A stretch of 64,000 nt of DNA from Cunninghamia lanceolata (taxonomy: Eukaryota > Streptophyta > Pinopsida > Cupressales > Cupressaceae), in NCBI GenBank assembly GCA_027924645.1, contig BSBN01000254.1:10372001-10436000 (forward strand), in the 5' to 3' direction. A model generated the notes under the pieces. The model searched no databases. It was not told where the DNA came from and worked only from the letters and a program-made list of their open reading frames with translations. Shown here piece after piece: positions 34,621-47,436 of the stretch (positions are counted from its first letter, which is position 1; every line of letters starts with the position of its first letter). A program made the position numbers and the translations under genes.

Positions 34621-36039
34621 TTTATCACTGTAGCTAGTTTGGATAATGGGATGCAAAATATGAAGATGAAGGGTCAAGCAGTTTTTGTATCTACAAGTTT
34701 TCAATCACTGAGATGCTTTCTTGATTCTAAAGTTTCGAGCGTCATATGGCTTCTTCACATGGTATGTTCTCTTCATTTGAGCCTTGTACTATGACACCTA
34801 TATTGATGAGTAACAACACTTATATGAATGTAATTGGAAAGTGATCTAATGATGTTGGGGAGGGTACCTTCAATAATGTATTGTGTGTGCCTTCTTTGTC
34901 CAATAATTTTCTTTCTATATATCAAATTACTCATGGTGGAATAGTGAGAAATGTTGAGTTTACACATGATTCAATGTTTATTACAGACTTGGAGAGTAGT
35001 GAGCGATATTATTGCTATTGGGATGGTTGATCATGCATCTTGATTGTAGACTTTTTCTCATTTTCCCTTGATGAGACAGAAGTTCCTTTGACTGGTATTC
35101 ACACTCTTACATTTAGTGTAGATTGTATTTATGAGGAGAATTTTTATCACTTAAACCTGGGTCTTGTTTCATCCACTCTAGTTCTTGAGACTTGTGCTAA
35201 GCTTCCATATCCTCCACAACCTGCTTCATCATAGTTCATTGTTCATTCATCTTCCAGTACTTTAGCTCAATAGGATGTTTATTGTCTTTCAAATTTAGTT
35301 TTGTGGAATGAGTACTTGATAGGTATTTTAGATTTATTGTGTGAATCCCATCTTGCAAATTTGGAGGACACACGTGATGATATTCATTTCCTCTTCGATG
35401 ATAGTTATAGCATAGATATTGTCATACCCTCTTTTTCTTTAGAGATTTTTTTATCATGAGTTTTCCTATTGTCTTGTATTGTCACACTCTTTGATTAAGC
35501 ATGGAGTTCCTAATTTTGTGGCATCTATTGATTGTGACATGTGGACACTTAGCAGTTTTCAAAGACATCATCTTTAATAAGACTTCCTCCCTCATCTCTT
35601 ATGTTTGATATGGAGTTTCTTCTACATAAACCAATGGGTTTTTTCCTTTCCAAGGGAGAAATGTTCTTTGCAGGTAGTGGATACTTTTTTTTCTTTATGC
35701 ATTTACCATTGGCATAGGAGCTACATCTTTATGAGGGGGATATCTAGTATCATTATTTCCCTCTTATGGGGGGATATTGATTGTATATTCATGATGGGTG
35801 TAGTCCTTGGGAGTTCTTTGTATTGAGTCCTTCCATCAATCCATCACTTGTACATGTTTGTTTACATGTTTTCTCTCTTTTGGAGAGGGTTTTTTTCCTA
35901 CAGGTTTTTCTCCTTTGCTCCATTTGTGAGAGATATTTTGTACATGGGTGCCTAACTTGGCCTTGTAGCTAGGACCCATCCTTCCATATTTGAATCTTTT
36001 CATTAATTAAATTTCTCCCTAAGTTGCACTAAAGGGGGG
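34621..36039 (+). mobile_element. Second copia remnant (protease end and 3' tail)
   Basis: The protease active site is recognisable but mutated: DSK at 34,723-34,731 where copia has DSG, followed after a frameshift by HMASSHGMFSSFEPC, NVLCVPSLSNNFLSIYQITH and FITDLES, the order seen before the integrase. The remainder of pol is deleted. The tail (35,300-36,030) resembles the tail of the non-autonomous elements at both edges of the window. A polypurine tract AAAGGGGGG (36,031-36,039) precedes a TGTTGCTG start that may be the 3' LTR. Confidence 0.7.
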
Positions 36040-37104
36040 TGTTGCTGTGAACAAAGCATATTACCTACTTTTGCTTCTTTATTAGGTCATATTCACACTT
36101 GTCTAGTTAAATTTACTTAAGACCCTCCAAGGGATAGAAGAGGCCTCAAGAGGGACCTTTCCATACAATTGACATCATTAGTCTATGCAGTCCATACAGA
36201 TGATGTAAGCATGACATTATCATGTGTAGGTAGGTGGCACCTGGGTGGCACATTGGGTGGTGCACGAGCTGAGCACTTCAATGGAAAAACTAAAATTTTA
36301 TTTAAATTTGTTTTGTTTTCAATTTCCAAATGTCCTAGACCTAAAATGAATTTCACTCTATATAAATGTTTAAAATTTTATACCCAAAAGGGATAAACTA
36401 TGGCCCACTTGATCGGGGGTCAACACTAATGGATTAAGGCCCCACTAACCTGGTTAACACCGATTGTGGTTGACAAACCACTACCAAATGGTACGTCAAT
36501 TATTCTTAGTTGTCAACACTACTATCACCATCTATGGGGACAAGGGTACAGGGGTCTATGGAGCCTATACCCCCCAATATTTTTAATTAATTTATATTTC
36601 TTTTATATTTTTTCAACATGATTTTCAAAATCAAATAATTTCAAATAATTTTTTAAAAGTATAGAAATGTGGAGCCCAGATATAAATTATTATTATTTGC
36701 ACATAGTTGACCATACAGTCATATGAGTGAACAAGGGGGAGAGGGCATTTTTGTGTTTCAGGACCTAGTAGCCAAAATATATCAAATCTTATATTAATCT
36801 TCATGTCTTAGGCCTCCTAGATGCAATGGTGAGGTTTATTTTATCCTATGATGTCTTTTTTGCAAATTTGTCCACACAAATCTCATATGGTGAACACCTA
36901 AAAAACCTTTTTGGACAAATTTTTTTCAAACCCTAGATCTACAAACCCCAAATCTACATTTTCATAGCGTACACAAAACACAAGTATACCTTGAAATGTC
37001 TCAAATTTTCCATCATTTCCATGGCTCCAAATTTGCATTAGATCTACTCAAACAAAGGTTAAACAAAATGAGGGATCTCACACCTCTCTCAACCACAACA
37101 ATAT
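36040..37104. other. Possible LTR remnant and unassigned sequence
   Basis: The first few hundred bases may be the 3' LTR of the preceding remnant (start TGTTGCTGTG), with no second copy in the window to delimit it. The rest has no ORF of note. From about 36,900 the sequence lies on the internal side of the primer-binding site at 37,105 and so belongs to a minus-strand copia leader. Confidence 0.4.
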
Positions 37105-37258
37105 CTCTGATACCACTTGCTAGGAAATTACAAGTTGATCAAACCATTTCTTGCATAACCCTATGAGAGAAAATGAAGCATACAATCTTATAAAATAACA
37201 ATAATGTAAAGATCAAAAACATATCACAAGATAACACAAGATATACTTGGTAAAAACC
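37105..37258 (-). repeat. Copia primer-binding site and LTR end, split by another element
   Basis: On the minus strand an LTR end TTTCCTAGCA (ending 37,118) is followed by AG and TGGTATCAGAG (37,115-37,105), the initiator tRNA-Met site. The LTR continues to 37,258, where the larger element's 3' LTR begins. That element probably inserted into this LTR. Confidence 0.65.
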
Positions 37259-38535
37259 TATTGAATATCAGGAAGACTGAGATGGGTGGTGAATCAATGT
37301 TCTATAAACCTTTCCCTTTAACCATTTTCTAGAATTAATTAAACAAGGGCACAACATGCAAATGAATAACAACCATAGAAGCATGACACATGGACACCAA
37401 GATTTTTATGTGGAAAACCCAAAGAAGGAAAAACCATGGAGAGGATTAGATCTCAAAAATATATTGCAATCTTTACAAATAATGATGTTCAGGCTTGATC
37501 ACTCCACGAGCCTAGAACATGTTGGCTCACTGCCATGAAGTACAACTAGGTCTAGCAGGCTCACTGCCTCAACCCTAAACCTAGAAATATTACAATAAGG
37601 GTTGTTAAACCCTTAGGGATGTTAGACCCTAATGGAGGCTCACTCCTAGGCTCACTGCCTTGATGAAGAAAGGCTCACTGCCAAATACAAATCAAATAGT
37701 ATATGAAAAGGAATAATGCATAAGCATCTGTCAACATACCAAGGTGCAGCAACTAAATTCTAAATCCGAAGTCTTCATCATCACTGATCTGTATCACTGC
37801 TCTGCTATTTGCATATTCGCATCAATCCACCATCCATCCACACAACCTCAACTAAAATTCATTGCTCTTATATATCCACATCATGATTTGATTCATAATT
37901 AGGTCGGCATCCAAGAAGTGAAATGTGTACATAGAAAGATGTAGCTTGTCAACTCAATCTAATGCACTATATGTTATGTAGACCCAAATATTTTTCCAAA
38001 TGTGTTCATATAGGTCAGATCTATTCATTTAAATACTGTACCGATACTCAGTAGCTTGCAACTATCTTTCCAGTGGACCTTAGATCTCACAACTCTAGAA
38101 TTAGACACTTCATACAAGTGTTTACAACACCTTAAAACTGCATAAAAAAATACTCACGTGCAGAGGAATGCGGACCATTACAATGTGCCTTGTTCATTGT
38201 CTCTCCTATACCTTAGTTCACCTAGACTTAAATAATTCTTCCAAATAACTTCTAGAGAAAGTTAGGACTTAATATATGGAACATAACACCATCAAATAAT
38301 TAAGGACATCATACCTAAACCACATTTCCAGATCATCATCTACGGAAGCATACTGACCCACTTACTATCCTCTAATTTGTAACTGCCCATACTTAGCCAT
38401 TTTTGCTAACCTGAACTGAATTCCAATGTGACCTTCTGAAGTTATATCTTCATGTCATCCTGATGAGATCTTTGACCCTTGTTGCCATCAATGACAACAT
38501 ACAAGTTCATACTGGAGCAGTGTCTCTTGCCAACA
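37259..38535 (-). repeat. 3' LTR of the pol-less element
   Basis: Begins on the minus strand with TGTTGGCAAGAGACACTG after an AAAGGGCGAGAT tract and ends at 37,259, where TGTTGAATATC has become TATTGAATATC. 1,277 bp. It lacks about 250 bp present in the 5' LTR (matching 44,340-44,590). Confidence 0.8.
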
Positions 38536-38849
38536 ATCTCGCCCTTTGGCATTAATGGCAACACTTAGTGAAAAATACTTGACTGCTCCCCCTTACTATA
38601 TACACTTCATTCTCATACTCCCCCTGAGATGTTTATCCATTTTTCACTGATCTGCTTCTCCCCCTTTGACATCAATGGCAAAGGGTGTGATCCGGAACCA
38701 AAAATTTTCAAAATTTTATGTACTTTGCTACATATTTACAAGTACAATCTTCATCTTTATATTACATGTATTTGAGAATGTCATTGAATATTATCTTAAT
38801 CTGCACCCACTCAATATCCTAGCCTTTTGTGGCATTATCCAAAATCTAA

Positions 38850-41800
38850 ATGTGTCCACTGAAGAGAAAGACTAAGGCTTCTGCCTTTTTGAGACCATAA
38901 GTTGTATCTATTTGTATAGCTAACTTAGCCTCTGTACCAAGATTTGTCATTGAGTCCAACTTAGTGTAGATTAGTCTTCTTAGCTATTCCATTATGCTCT
39001 TTATCTGATACTTCTGATTTATTAAGTCAGTCAAGTTATTGTGAATGCTAATGACTTCAGTTTCTTTATTGCTTACTGACTCTACTGTGGGATCAAATTT
39101 CATGGAAGTATCCATCAATTTCTATTCCAGGTCTTTGATCTTATCTTTAATCTTCTAAGTAACTTTTGGCCAGGATAAATAAAATTTGTACAAATCACCA
39201 ACTTCTTGAATGTTTTCTATTTTGTTGTCTAACTGAATTTTATCATTGGCTATCATTACCTTCAATTCTTCCAACCTTTTCACATCAAATTCTTGTCTTA
39301 CCATTATTTCTGTAGACTTTTCAATGGATTCAAATTATTTACTTACAGAGTTTATTAGGCCCTTCAGATGGTTTGCTGAAGACATGGATGAATCCTTCTG
39401 GTAGGTAGGCATCAGCTTTTCCAAAATGTTAGATGCTTCATTAATAAGTTCACTATCATCTATATGATGTTTTAACATTTCTTCTCTCGCTCTTGCCTAT
39501 ACAATTGAAGCCAATTTTAGTTTTTGCACAAGGGACATTGCGTCCAAGTCTATTGGACCATGTAGTAGTTTAGGCTCATCCAAAATTTGTTTTTCTTTTT
39601 CTAACATTTCCTTCACTAATACAACAGTGTCTCTTGGCACAATAGAAACTCCTTTTTTTTGGCTTTGTTCCAGAAAATCTAAATCCATATCCTTATTAGT
39701 ATCCTCTTCTTGTTCTGGTGGAGAATTTTCCATGAACGATTCTTCCTCAATATTTTCCTTGTCGGTATCATTCTCAGTTTGTTTTGCCAATGAGGGTTCT
39801 ATTTGCGAGTCATCAGCAAGTACTTCTTTCTCCTCAGACACTCTATCATCTTTATCTATTTCTTGGCCCAAGTTTACTTCAAGAATAGATAAATTATCAG
39901 CAACATCATTCTCTTCATTGACACATGTGGTGGAAAGATTGTGTTGCTTCAGAGCTTACAAAATAATTTCCTCTGTTTATTTCACCACCTTATTAATCTC
40001 ACCCATCATTAATAAATTCATCCTCTTTTTTGTTCTAAACTGGTCCTTGGTCTCCTTGAAGATCAGCTCTTCTTCTTCCAGAGTAATTTCTAGACATAAT
40101 CTAGTCATCACATGTTTTCTTAGCTCAATATCCTTATCTCTACCAGTCTCCTTTTTGATGCTTAAAATATTTTCTAGGCTTTCAGGGAGATCAGAGATGA
40201 TCTCAATAAGAACCCTATTGAAGATGTTTAAATATTTCAAAATGGCTTCTTCCGAGCTTCTTTTATCATCACTATATCCATCATAGAGTTCAATCATGGG
40301 CTTCAGATTTCCATCAACTGTGATAGCTTTTATTACATCCGCAAGTGTTACAGGCTTTTCTTTTCTATCTTTTACTAGATTTTTCCTTTGTGGAGGGCTT
40401 TTCTTTAATGCTTTTAGAGGCTTTGTAAGTCTCAACTTTCATCTTCTTAACCTCTTCATCTGACTCTATCTCTTCTTCATCCTTTTCACCAACACTAACA
40501 TATAATCTTCTTCCCTTCATCTTTTTCCTCTTCATGTCTTTGATAGGGGATTCTTTTGGTGTTTTCTCCAGGTTTATTGATGATGTGGCACCAGAGGAGG
40601 TAGAAGAGCTGCTAGTGGTCCTTTGAACCTTTTCTGGTTTATCCTGTATCATCTGAGATTCTTTTAGAACCTGTGCTGGTTCACTCTTTTGTTTTGCTTC
40701 TTCTACTTTCTCTACGTTTTCCCTGACTTCTTTTGGTTGTTCTTTGCTAATATCCTACTTCTCTTCTCATCTTCCTAGTGGATTCTAGCTTTCTGAGTTC
40801 AACATACAATTTTATAGATGGACTTTCTTTATATGTACCAAGCCTTTCTTCCTTTGTTTCCTTAGGTTTGCTTAGCATATTTTGGGCATAGTTGTCCAGT
40901 ACTTGACCATCCACTTCATACCACATGGGAATTTGATCCAAACTCTTCTAGGCTCAACAACCTCCATTAAACATTGGTCTTTGGTGACCATGAAACAAAT
41001 GGTATCTTTGTGTTTCTCAACAATTACCCTAGGTATTCTTTCCCTTGACTACATCATGTTTTGAAAGTTCTTGAAAAACCCCCATAGAGCTGCTTTTTGC
41101 TCATTGTGACTACCTAGATTGCTAAGACAGTTTCTTATTTGAACAACTATTGGTTGATTACCTAACCAAATTAGGCCCTTGTGGTAAGGGAATTCATTGA
41201 GAAAATAGAAGAATAAATAGACAATAAGCATAAAAAATTTGAAAGGATAGTTCTTGCTTTCCTTGATCTTTTTCAAGTTGTCCATTAATTGAATTCTTAG
41301 TAGCTCACACAAGTCATAATCCACATTCTCCTTAATCATTTGGTATTCTATGTAAATGGCTGTACCAAAGATATAATTTTCTCTACTTGTGAAGTAAATC
41401 TTGTATCCTATGACCATTAAGGCAAACTTTACCGCAAGATCAATAATATCATTTGTTGTCATTGCCATTTTGTCGATTTGGGCTCTAGTGGCATATGTAA
41501 CTGTTTGATTTTTGACCACTTTCAATAATGGCACACCTCTGGTGGAGTTTAGTCCAGTGACTGCCTGAATTGCATCCTTTGTTATCTTAAGTGGTTGCCC
41601 ATTACCTAAACACATGAACTCATCATGAATCCAACTTAGCACGTATCAAACCCATTCATCCTTGGAAAATGCAAGAAACACTGCATATTGGATGAATTAC
41701 TTTTCTTTCAAGATTTTGCATTCTTCCTTCAAGTGGAAGTGATCATCACTTAAATGATTTTGATATAAGTCTGTGAATTTTCTATCATCGTGCTTATCTA

Positions 41801-41960
41801 GGGCAACATGTTTATATGCCCTAACATCTTCCACATATATAACTTTGTTTGGTATACTCAAGAATGCACCCATTTGATCAATTTCAGTTGCTTTGTGAGG
41901 ATGTTTCTTAAATTTGGGTCGTAGAGGCTCAGTAATATCAATAACTAAAGGATTTACCAT
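38850..41960 (-). pseudogene. Accessory ORF of the pol-less element
   Basis: About 1,000 codons in several frames, replacing pol. N-terminal part from 41,960 (MVNPLVIDITEPLRPKF). The best stretch, 41,642-41,049 (197 codons), has SWIHDEFMCLGNGQPL, the motif TKDAIQAVTGL, and a hydrophobic FKFFMLIVYLFFYFLNEFP. A Lys/Glu/Ser-rich charged region follows (40,750-40,365; KRKKMKGRRL, EKDEEEIESDEE). Then come VTLADVIKAITVDGNLKP (40,350-40,290), an acidic segment (39,871-39,497) and helical, coiled-coil-like sequence (39,490-38,900). I do not recognise a family with certainty. The motif and layout parallel ORF-X at 7.0-9.0 kb. Confidence 0.6.
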
Positions 41961-42397
41961 TTCTTTCCAACAAATTTGTAGTTAGATAAATACCTTGTTT
42001 CCCTAAGTTAGGGTTTCCTTTCTCTGAAATACTTCAATCGCCTCAAATCTTGGTTGTTGTTGCTCAAATTCAACATCAATCTCTCTGAATTCCTGATAGA
42101 TTTGAGTGCAAAGTGATTTTGAGACCAAATAAGTTCATTTTTATCCTTCACAAAACTTAACCTAAGTTGTCATAAATGCTCATTCCCAAAAAGCTATTAA
42201 AAGCCTTCACTATAGAACACAGTCGATTAGGATTGCTCCGCAATATGCCACATTGACCCTTTTTCTTCTAGTTTCTCTTTTAAGAGATGTGTCACATCAA
42301 ATTTTGTCATACACTCTCATGCCAGATTCTGGCACCCACTTTCTAGCTGGGGAACTTGGATTTTCAACACTGCTCCCCTTGAGCCAGAGCTCTCAAT

Positions 42398-43546
42398 TTA
42401 CTTCCCAGAGGAAGTGTCTACACTAGATGCTAGTGCAGATTCATCCTTAACCTCATTTACATCCTTTTTAATCCAGATCATACTCATCTCATTCTTGGTT
42501 TTCATTGGATCAACCTTTTCTTTTCCCTTATCATTCCTTTGCTTTGTTTTTCTTTTTTCAACATAGTAATTTCTCTTCATATTCTTGCTTCTACAGAATC
42601 TTGCAACATGTCCAAATTTGTTGTAATTGAAACATACAATGTTTTCTTGTCCTTGATTTCTTCCTTTGAATGAATTCATCCTTGATCTGCATTGAATAGC
42701 CATGTGTCCAATTCTGTTGCATGTGAAGCATTTTCCATTGAAGAATTGACCATTCCTAGAATAGTTTGGCATATTTCTTAACACACTTCTGCACTCATTT
42801 GCTTTATGACCAATCTTCTTTCAATTAAAACATCTAATAGATAAGGATGGAACATTTTGATTCATTCTACTTCTACACTGAGTAGCTTTATGACCATACT
42901 TATTGAATTTATACTAGTAACCATTGAAGGAAGGGTACCTCTGAGCATTTGACTATCTGATTGGAGGTCTTCTAGGTCTTCTTCTTTTATTTATGAACTG
43001 GTATCCTCTATTTTGCCTTGACTCGGTGTTTGTTTGACTAGATTTTGAACTTTCTCCTTTCTCAAATTGCAAACCTTGCTTGTCATCAACACTCTTCTGG
43101 CTAGCAATCATTTCATCAATCTTTGCAGTAATTATCTTGAATTTCTCTTCAAACCTTTTGGCCTTTTCGAGGTCTTTTTTTAGACTTATAATTTCTTTTT
43201 CATGTTTGGCACAATCTTTTGATCTGTTCTTCACAATTAAATTCAGATCATCTTCTACTCTTGTTCTCTCTATAACTTCTACTTCCAAATCATTGAGGGC
43301 TTCATTTGCTGATATCAATTGATCATTAAGTTCTTTGTATTTGTATTTGAATTTCTTGACTTGCTCTTTTAGCTTTGAGATGCATTCATCAGCTTGTTGC
43401 ATGTTTTCTTTTAGATCCCTAACTTCTGCTTAAGAATTTTCAAGATCCCTAAGAGCTGCTTCTAGTTGCTTGTTGCTTTCATAATTTCCAAATATTCTTG
43501 CTTCCATGATCACGCTATCCCAAATCTTCCTTAAGTTGTTAGACAT
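42398..43546 (-). pseudogene. Gag-like coiled-coil protein with zinc knuckles
   Basis: Starts at an ATG (43,546) 18 bp after the primer-binding site, MSNNLRKIWDSVIMEARIFG. A TAG-type break near 43,430 is followed by a long heptad-rich coiled coil (43,402-43,080), a basic NKRRRPRRPPIR stretch and four or more CCHC-type knuckles: two damaged, then CFTCNRIGHMAIQCRSR and CFNYNKFGHVARFCRS (42,730-42,590). A Lys-rich tail ends at 42,398. The usual UBN2 matrix/capsid part of copia Gag is absent, so this is a knuckle-rich derivative and not a full Gag. Confidence 0.7.
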
Positions 43547-43575
43547 TTTCCAAGGAACCTCGATCTGATACCAAG

Positions 43576-45062
43576 TGTTGAATATCAGTAACACTGAGAG
43601 GAGGGGTGAATCATTGTTCTATAAACCTTTTCCTTTAACCATTTTCCAGAATTAATTAAACAAGAGAACAACATGCAAATGAATAACAACCATAGAAGTA
43701 TGACACATGGACACCAAGATTTTTATGTGGAAAACCCAAAGAGGGAAAAACCACGGAGAGGATTAGCTCTTAAAAATATATTGCAATCTTTACAAATAAT
43801 GATGTTCAAGCTTGGTCACTCCATGGGCCTAGAACATCCTAGCTCACTACCATGAAGTACAACTAGGATTAGCACGCACACTGCCTCAACCCTAAACCTA
43901 GAAAGATTACAATAAGGGTTGTTAAACCCTAAGGGCTATTAGACCCTAATGGAGGCTCACTGCCAAGCTCACTACCTTGATGAAGAAAGACTCACTACCA
44001 AATACAAATCAAATAGTATATGAAAATGAATACTACATAAGCTTCTGTCAACATACCAAGGTGCGGCAACTAAATTCTGAATCCCAAGTCTTCATCATCA
44101 TTGATCTGTATCATTGCTCTACTATTTGCATATTCGCATCAATCCACCATCCATCCACACAACCTCAACCAAAATTCATTGCTCTTATATATCCACATCA
44201 TGATTTGATCCATAATCAAATTCGCATCCAAGAAGTGAAACGTGTACATAGAAAGATATAGCTTGTTGGCTCAATCCAATGCACTATATGTTATGCAGAC
44301 CTAAATCTTTTCCCAAACATGTTCATATATGTCATCTCTAATCATTCACTCACTTAAATAGATCCTTCACACACAATCTCTTCTCCGTACAATGATTTAT
44401 CATACTAGTCAGTCTGTTCCTTAAGAGCATGCTTAACAACTTCATCTGTAGACTTACAACTTTTACTGGGGATCACAAAACACTTCCAAAATCATATCAA
44501 GGACTCTTCACAAATTCTCAATCTTACCCTCAGAACTGCAAGGCATGATATCATCTTGCGGGGAAATGCGGACCATCAGAACTTAGACTCTGTCAAACAT
44601 TGTACCAATACTCAGCAGCTTGCAATTATCTTTCCAGTGGACCTCAGATCTCACAACTCTGGAATTAGACACTTCATACAAGTGTTTACAACACCTTAAA
44701 ACTGCATTAAAAAATACTCACCTGCAGAGGAATGCAGACCATTACAATGTGCCCTATTCACTGTCTCTGCTATACCTCTGTTCACCCAAACTTAGATAAT
44801 TCTTCTAAATGACTTCCAGAGAAAGTTAGGAATCTCTAGAGCATAAAACCGTCAAACAATTTTAAGGATGTCATACCTGAACCGCATTTCTAGTTCATCA
44901 TCTGCAGAAGAATACTAACCCACTTACTATCCTCTACTCTATAACTGGGCCCATACTTAACCATTTCTGCCAACTGGACCTGAATTCCAATGTGACCTTC
45001 TAGAGTTATGTCTTCATGTCATGTTGATGAGATCTTTGAGCCTTGTTAAAAGTGACATACAA
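43576..45062 (-). repeat. 5' LTR of the pol-less element, 5' end truncated
   Basis: Pairs with 37,259-38,535. It ends in ATTCAACA next to the primer-binding site (TGGTATCAGA, 43,573-43,564). At the other end homology fades at about 45,047-45,062, so the first 50-odd bases starting TGTTGGC are lost. Confidence 0.75.
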
Positions 45063-46809
45063 AAGGGAAAAATAAGTCTTAAGTACACAATATAAGTAAA
45101 ACAAAATAATTCATAAAAAAACATTAAAAGTTGTGTCCATATATGTATATAGTAAATGAAATAGTTCTAAAAGAAAAATTAAATAACTTAAGAATATATC
45201 TCTTGACTTTTTTAGATAAATTTTATAGTAACTAATAAGATTCTAAAAAGTTTATCAATAACTTTTAAGATTTTAAAAAAGTAATTTACTATTGACAATT
45301 TGATGTTTTAACATTCTTAAGAGATAAGGGAGAAAGGTGCAAGTTCCAAAAGATTTAATAAAGGGTTGAAAAGATAACCAACTAAAAAGAACCTATTACA
45401 TGTGTTACTCATACAAAAGAAAATTAAAGGTCAATATTGAAAATATCAAAAAAAGTAATTAGAGTTTTAAATTTTCCGGAGAGAGAGATTTTTACCTTGA
45501 TAAGGGAGCAGAATGCAAGTTTCAAAATATTAAGTAGTTGAGTGTGCAATGGAGACATAACTAAGTAGAAATTTTTACATGCTTTTAATTTCAATTATAA
45601 TCAACAATTAATTTCATTAAAAATTAACATTATAATTAATAATTATAAAATAAATTATTAAAATAAAAAGATTTAGTTAATCAAATTAACATCATTATCA
45701 ATAATTATACAAGAATAATTAAAAGAAAAAAATAGAGCTACAAAAGAGAAGGGTGTAATTTAAAAATATATAAATATTAAACATACTTTGATTGATGATG
45801 ATGTTCTTATAGGTTGGGAATCTATCCTCAATGGTTGGGATATTCTTAATTTGTGTAGAGAAAATTAGACGACAGTGGCCTACCTCTTATTGGATCTATA
45901 ACTCTTATTGCTAGTTTTATGCTTTTCTCTTGGGTTGTGTTGTTTGAGGAAGAACTATGGGGTATGACTTTTTCAACCCACTCTTGGTGAGGATGATGAT
46001 GTGTTACTTGAGCCATCCACCAAGGTTCCAATCCCTTAAGGTAAATTGACCTAGGATTTACCTTTAGGTGACTTTGAGGGACTAGATTCCCTACTTGTGG
46101 TAGCTTAACATAAGGATGGCATTTAATTTGAGTGTATGCTTCCTCATAATATTGTAATCCACTATCTAAAGACAAATATCTATATAATCTAAATTTTTAA
46201 TTGATTAAATAGTACAAAAATCATTAATCCATTAAATTAAATATTTCATTCTATTGTCTAAAATTTTTTTCATATAATTAAATTTATTCATAAAAACTTA
46301 AACATTATTTTACAATTTATTTTAAAAAAAATTTAAAATAATTTTCTCTTATTAGAAATAATGTATTTAACTAATACAAATCTTATAAATAATGTCATTT
46401 TATATAACAATATTTTAATAACAATAAGAAGTACAATATATTCAATACACAAATATTTACTAATAAGATTCTTATATATATCTAATAATCTTATATATAG
46501 TTTTTTAGAACATAAAAAATTAATATTTTTTTAATATTAAATAATTTACAAGTCTAATATAAAGTCTATATAATTTATTGTAAAACATATGACAAAAAAT
46601 CATTGTAAGTTTTTTCTATAGATGTGAAAATATCATATCTTTAATTCATATGGAATTATTATTTAATACATTCAATAAAAAATAATGGTTAATTATCAAA
46701 TTAAAACAGTTGTTAAATTTATTTATAAAGAATATCAAATCTAGCATTTAAATTTAATTGTAAGGAAGACATTAAATTTAGCTGGGTTGTTGTCAAACAC
46801 CAATTAATT
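45063..46809. other. AT-rich spacer with one unassigned ORF (45,846-46,175, minus)
   Basis: Mostly A/T-rich DNA with long T and A runs and no repeat boundary recognised. One minus-strand ORF of 109 codons (start MSLDSGLQYYEEAYTQIKCH) stands out because its composition is less AT-biased than its surroundings. I recognise no domain in it, and it may be a chance ORF or a gene scrap. Confidence 0.35.
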
Positions 46810-47367
46810 ATGTGGGACCTAAATCTTTACCTGAACAACTACTCATGTTGTAATCAAACATCATTTATTTATGTGGGACCTAGGTCTTTGCCTAAATAGC
46901 TATGCACTCAGCTGTTTACATGTGGACTCAAATCCCTACCTAAATGTACATTACAAGCCAGCTCTCTAAACTCTTCCATATTTATGTGGGACCTAGGTCT
47001 GTGTTAACGTACTCTAAACTCTTCCATATTTATGTGCCCACTCTCTAAACACTTCCATATTTATGTGGGATCTAGGTCTTTGCTTGAATAGATAGCTATG
47101 CACTCAGCTGTTTACGTGTGGAATTAAATCCGTACCTATTTTTCCATTTAATTGATCTAAGGGTAATACTAACCTTAATTCTAGGTTGCACTCTCATCTT
47201 TGCCCTTTATGTTTATAAAAGAGTGTTTGAAGAGATAGCTATGCACTGGGCTGTTTACGCATCGAATTAAATCCCTACCTACTTTTCCATTTAATTGATC
47301 TAAAGGTAATACTAACCCTAATTCTAGGTTCCACTCTCATCTTTGCCCTTTATGTTTATAAAAGAGA
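46810..47367 (+). promoter_or_regulatory. Tandemly duplicated promoter region with two TATA boxes
   Basis: A ~140-bp unit from GATAGCTATGCACT to TTTATAAAAGAG occurs at about 47,091-47,224 and again at 47,236-47,367, each ending in TTTATAAAA (47,212-47,220 and 47,355-47,363). Upstream, partial copies with TATGTGGGACCTA recur near 46,810, 46,873, 46,984 and 47,061. The second TATA box lies about 75 bp before the ATG at 47,437. Confidence 0.65.
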
Positions 47368-47436
47368 TGAAAAAGGCTCCCTTATAAACTCAACATAGAC
47401 AGGCTCCCTGGGATTGATTCTAATCAGAGCACAGCA

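Larger units (their letters stand above)
37259..45062 (-). mobile_element. Pol-less copia-type element with gag and a large accessory ORF
   Basis: Minus-strand element with long LTRs (43,576 to about 45,062, and 37,259-38,535), a primer-binding site (43,573-43,564), gag with coiled coil and zinc knuckles (about 43,546-42,398), a ~3.1-kb accessory ORF (about 41,960-38,850) and a polypurine-type junction AAAGGGCGAGAT at 38,547-38,536. I find no protease, integrase, reverse transcriptase or RNase H in its 5-kb interior. It would need enzymes from another element, so it looks like a non-autonomous carrier of the accessory ORF. Confidence 0.75.

Noticed and set aside
39627..40286. Plus-strand 219-codon Ser-rich ORF
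   Set aside because: It is the antisense shadow of the acidic and Lys-rich accessory ORF on the minus strand. Its Ser/Phe-rich composition comes from the reverse complement of Glu/Lys codons.
41049..41642. The 197-codon ORF as a host gene
   Set aside because: It lies between gag and the 3' LTR of a minus-strand element, has no promoter or introns of its own, and its flanking frames continue the same protein with stops.
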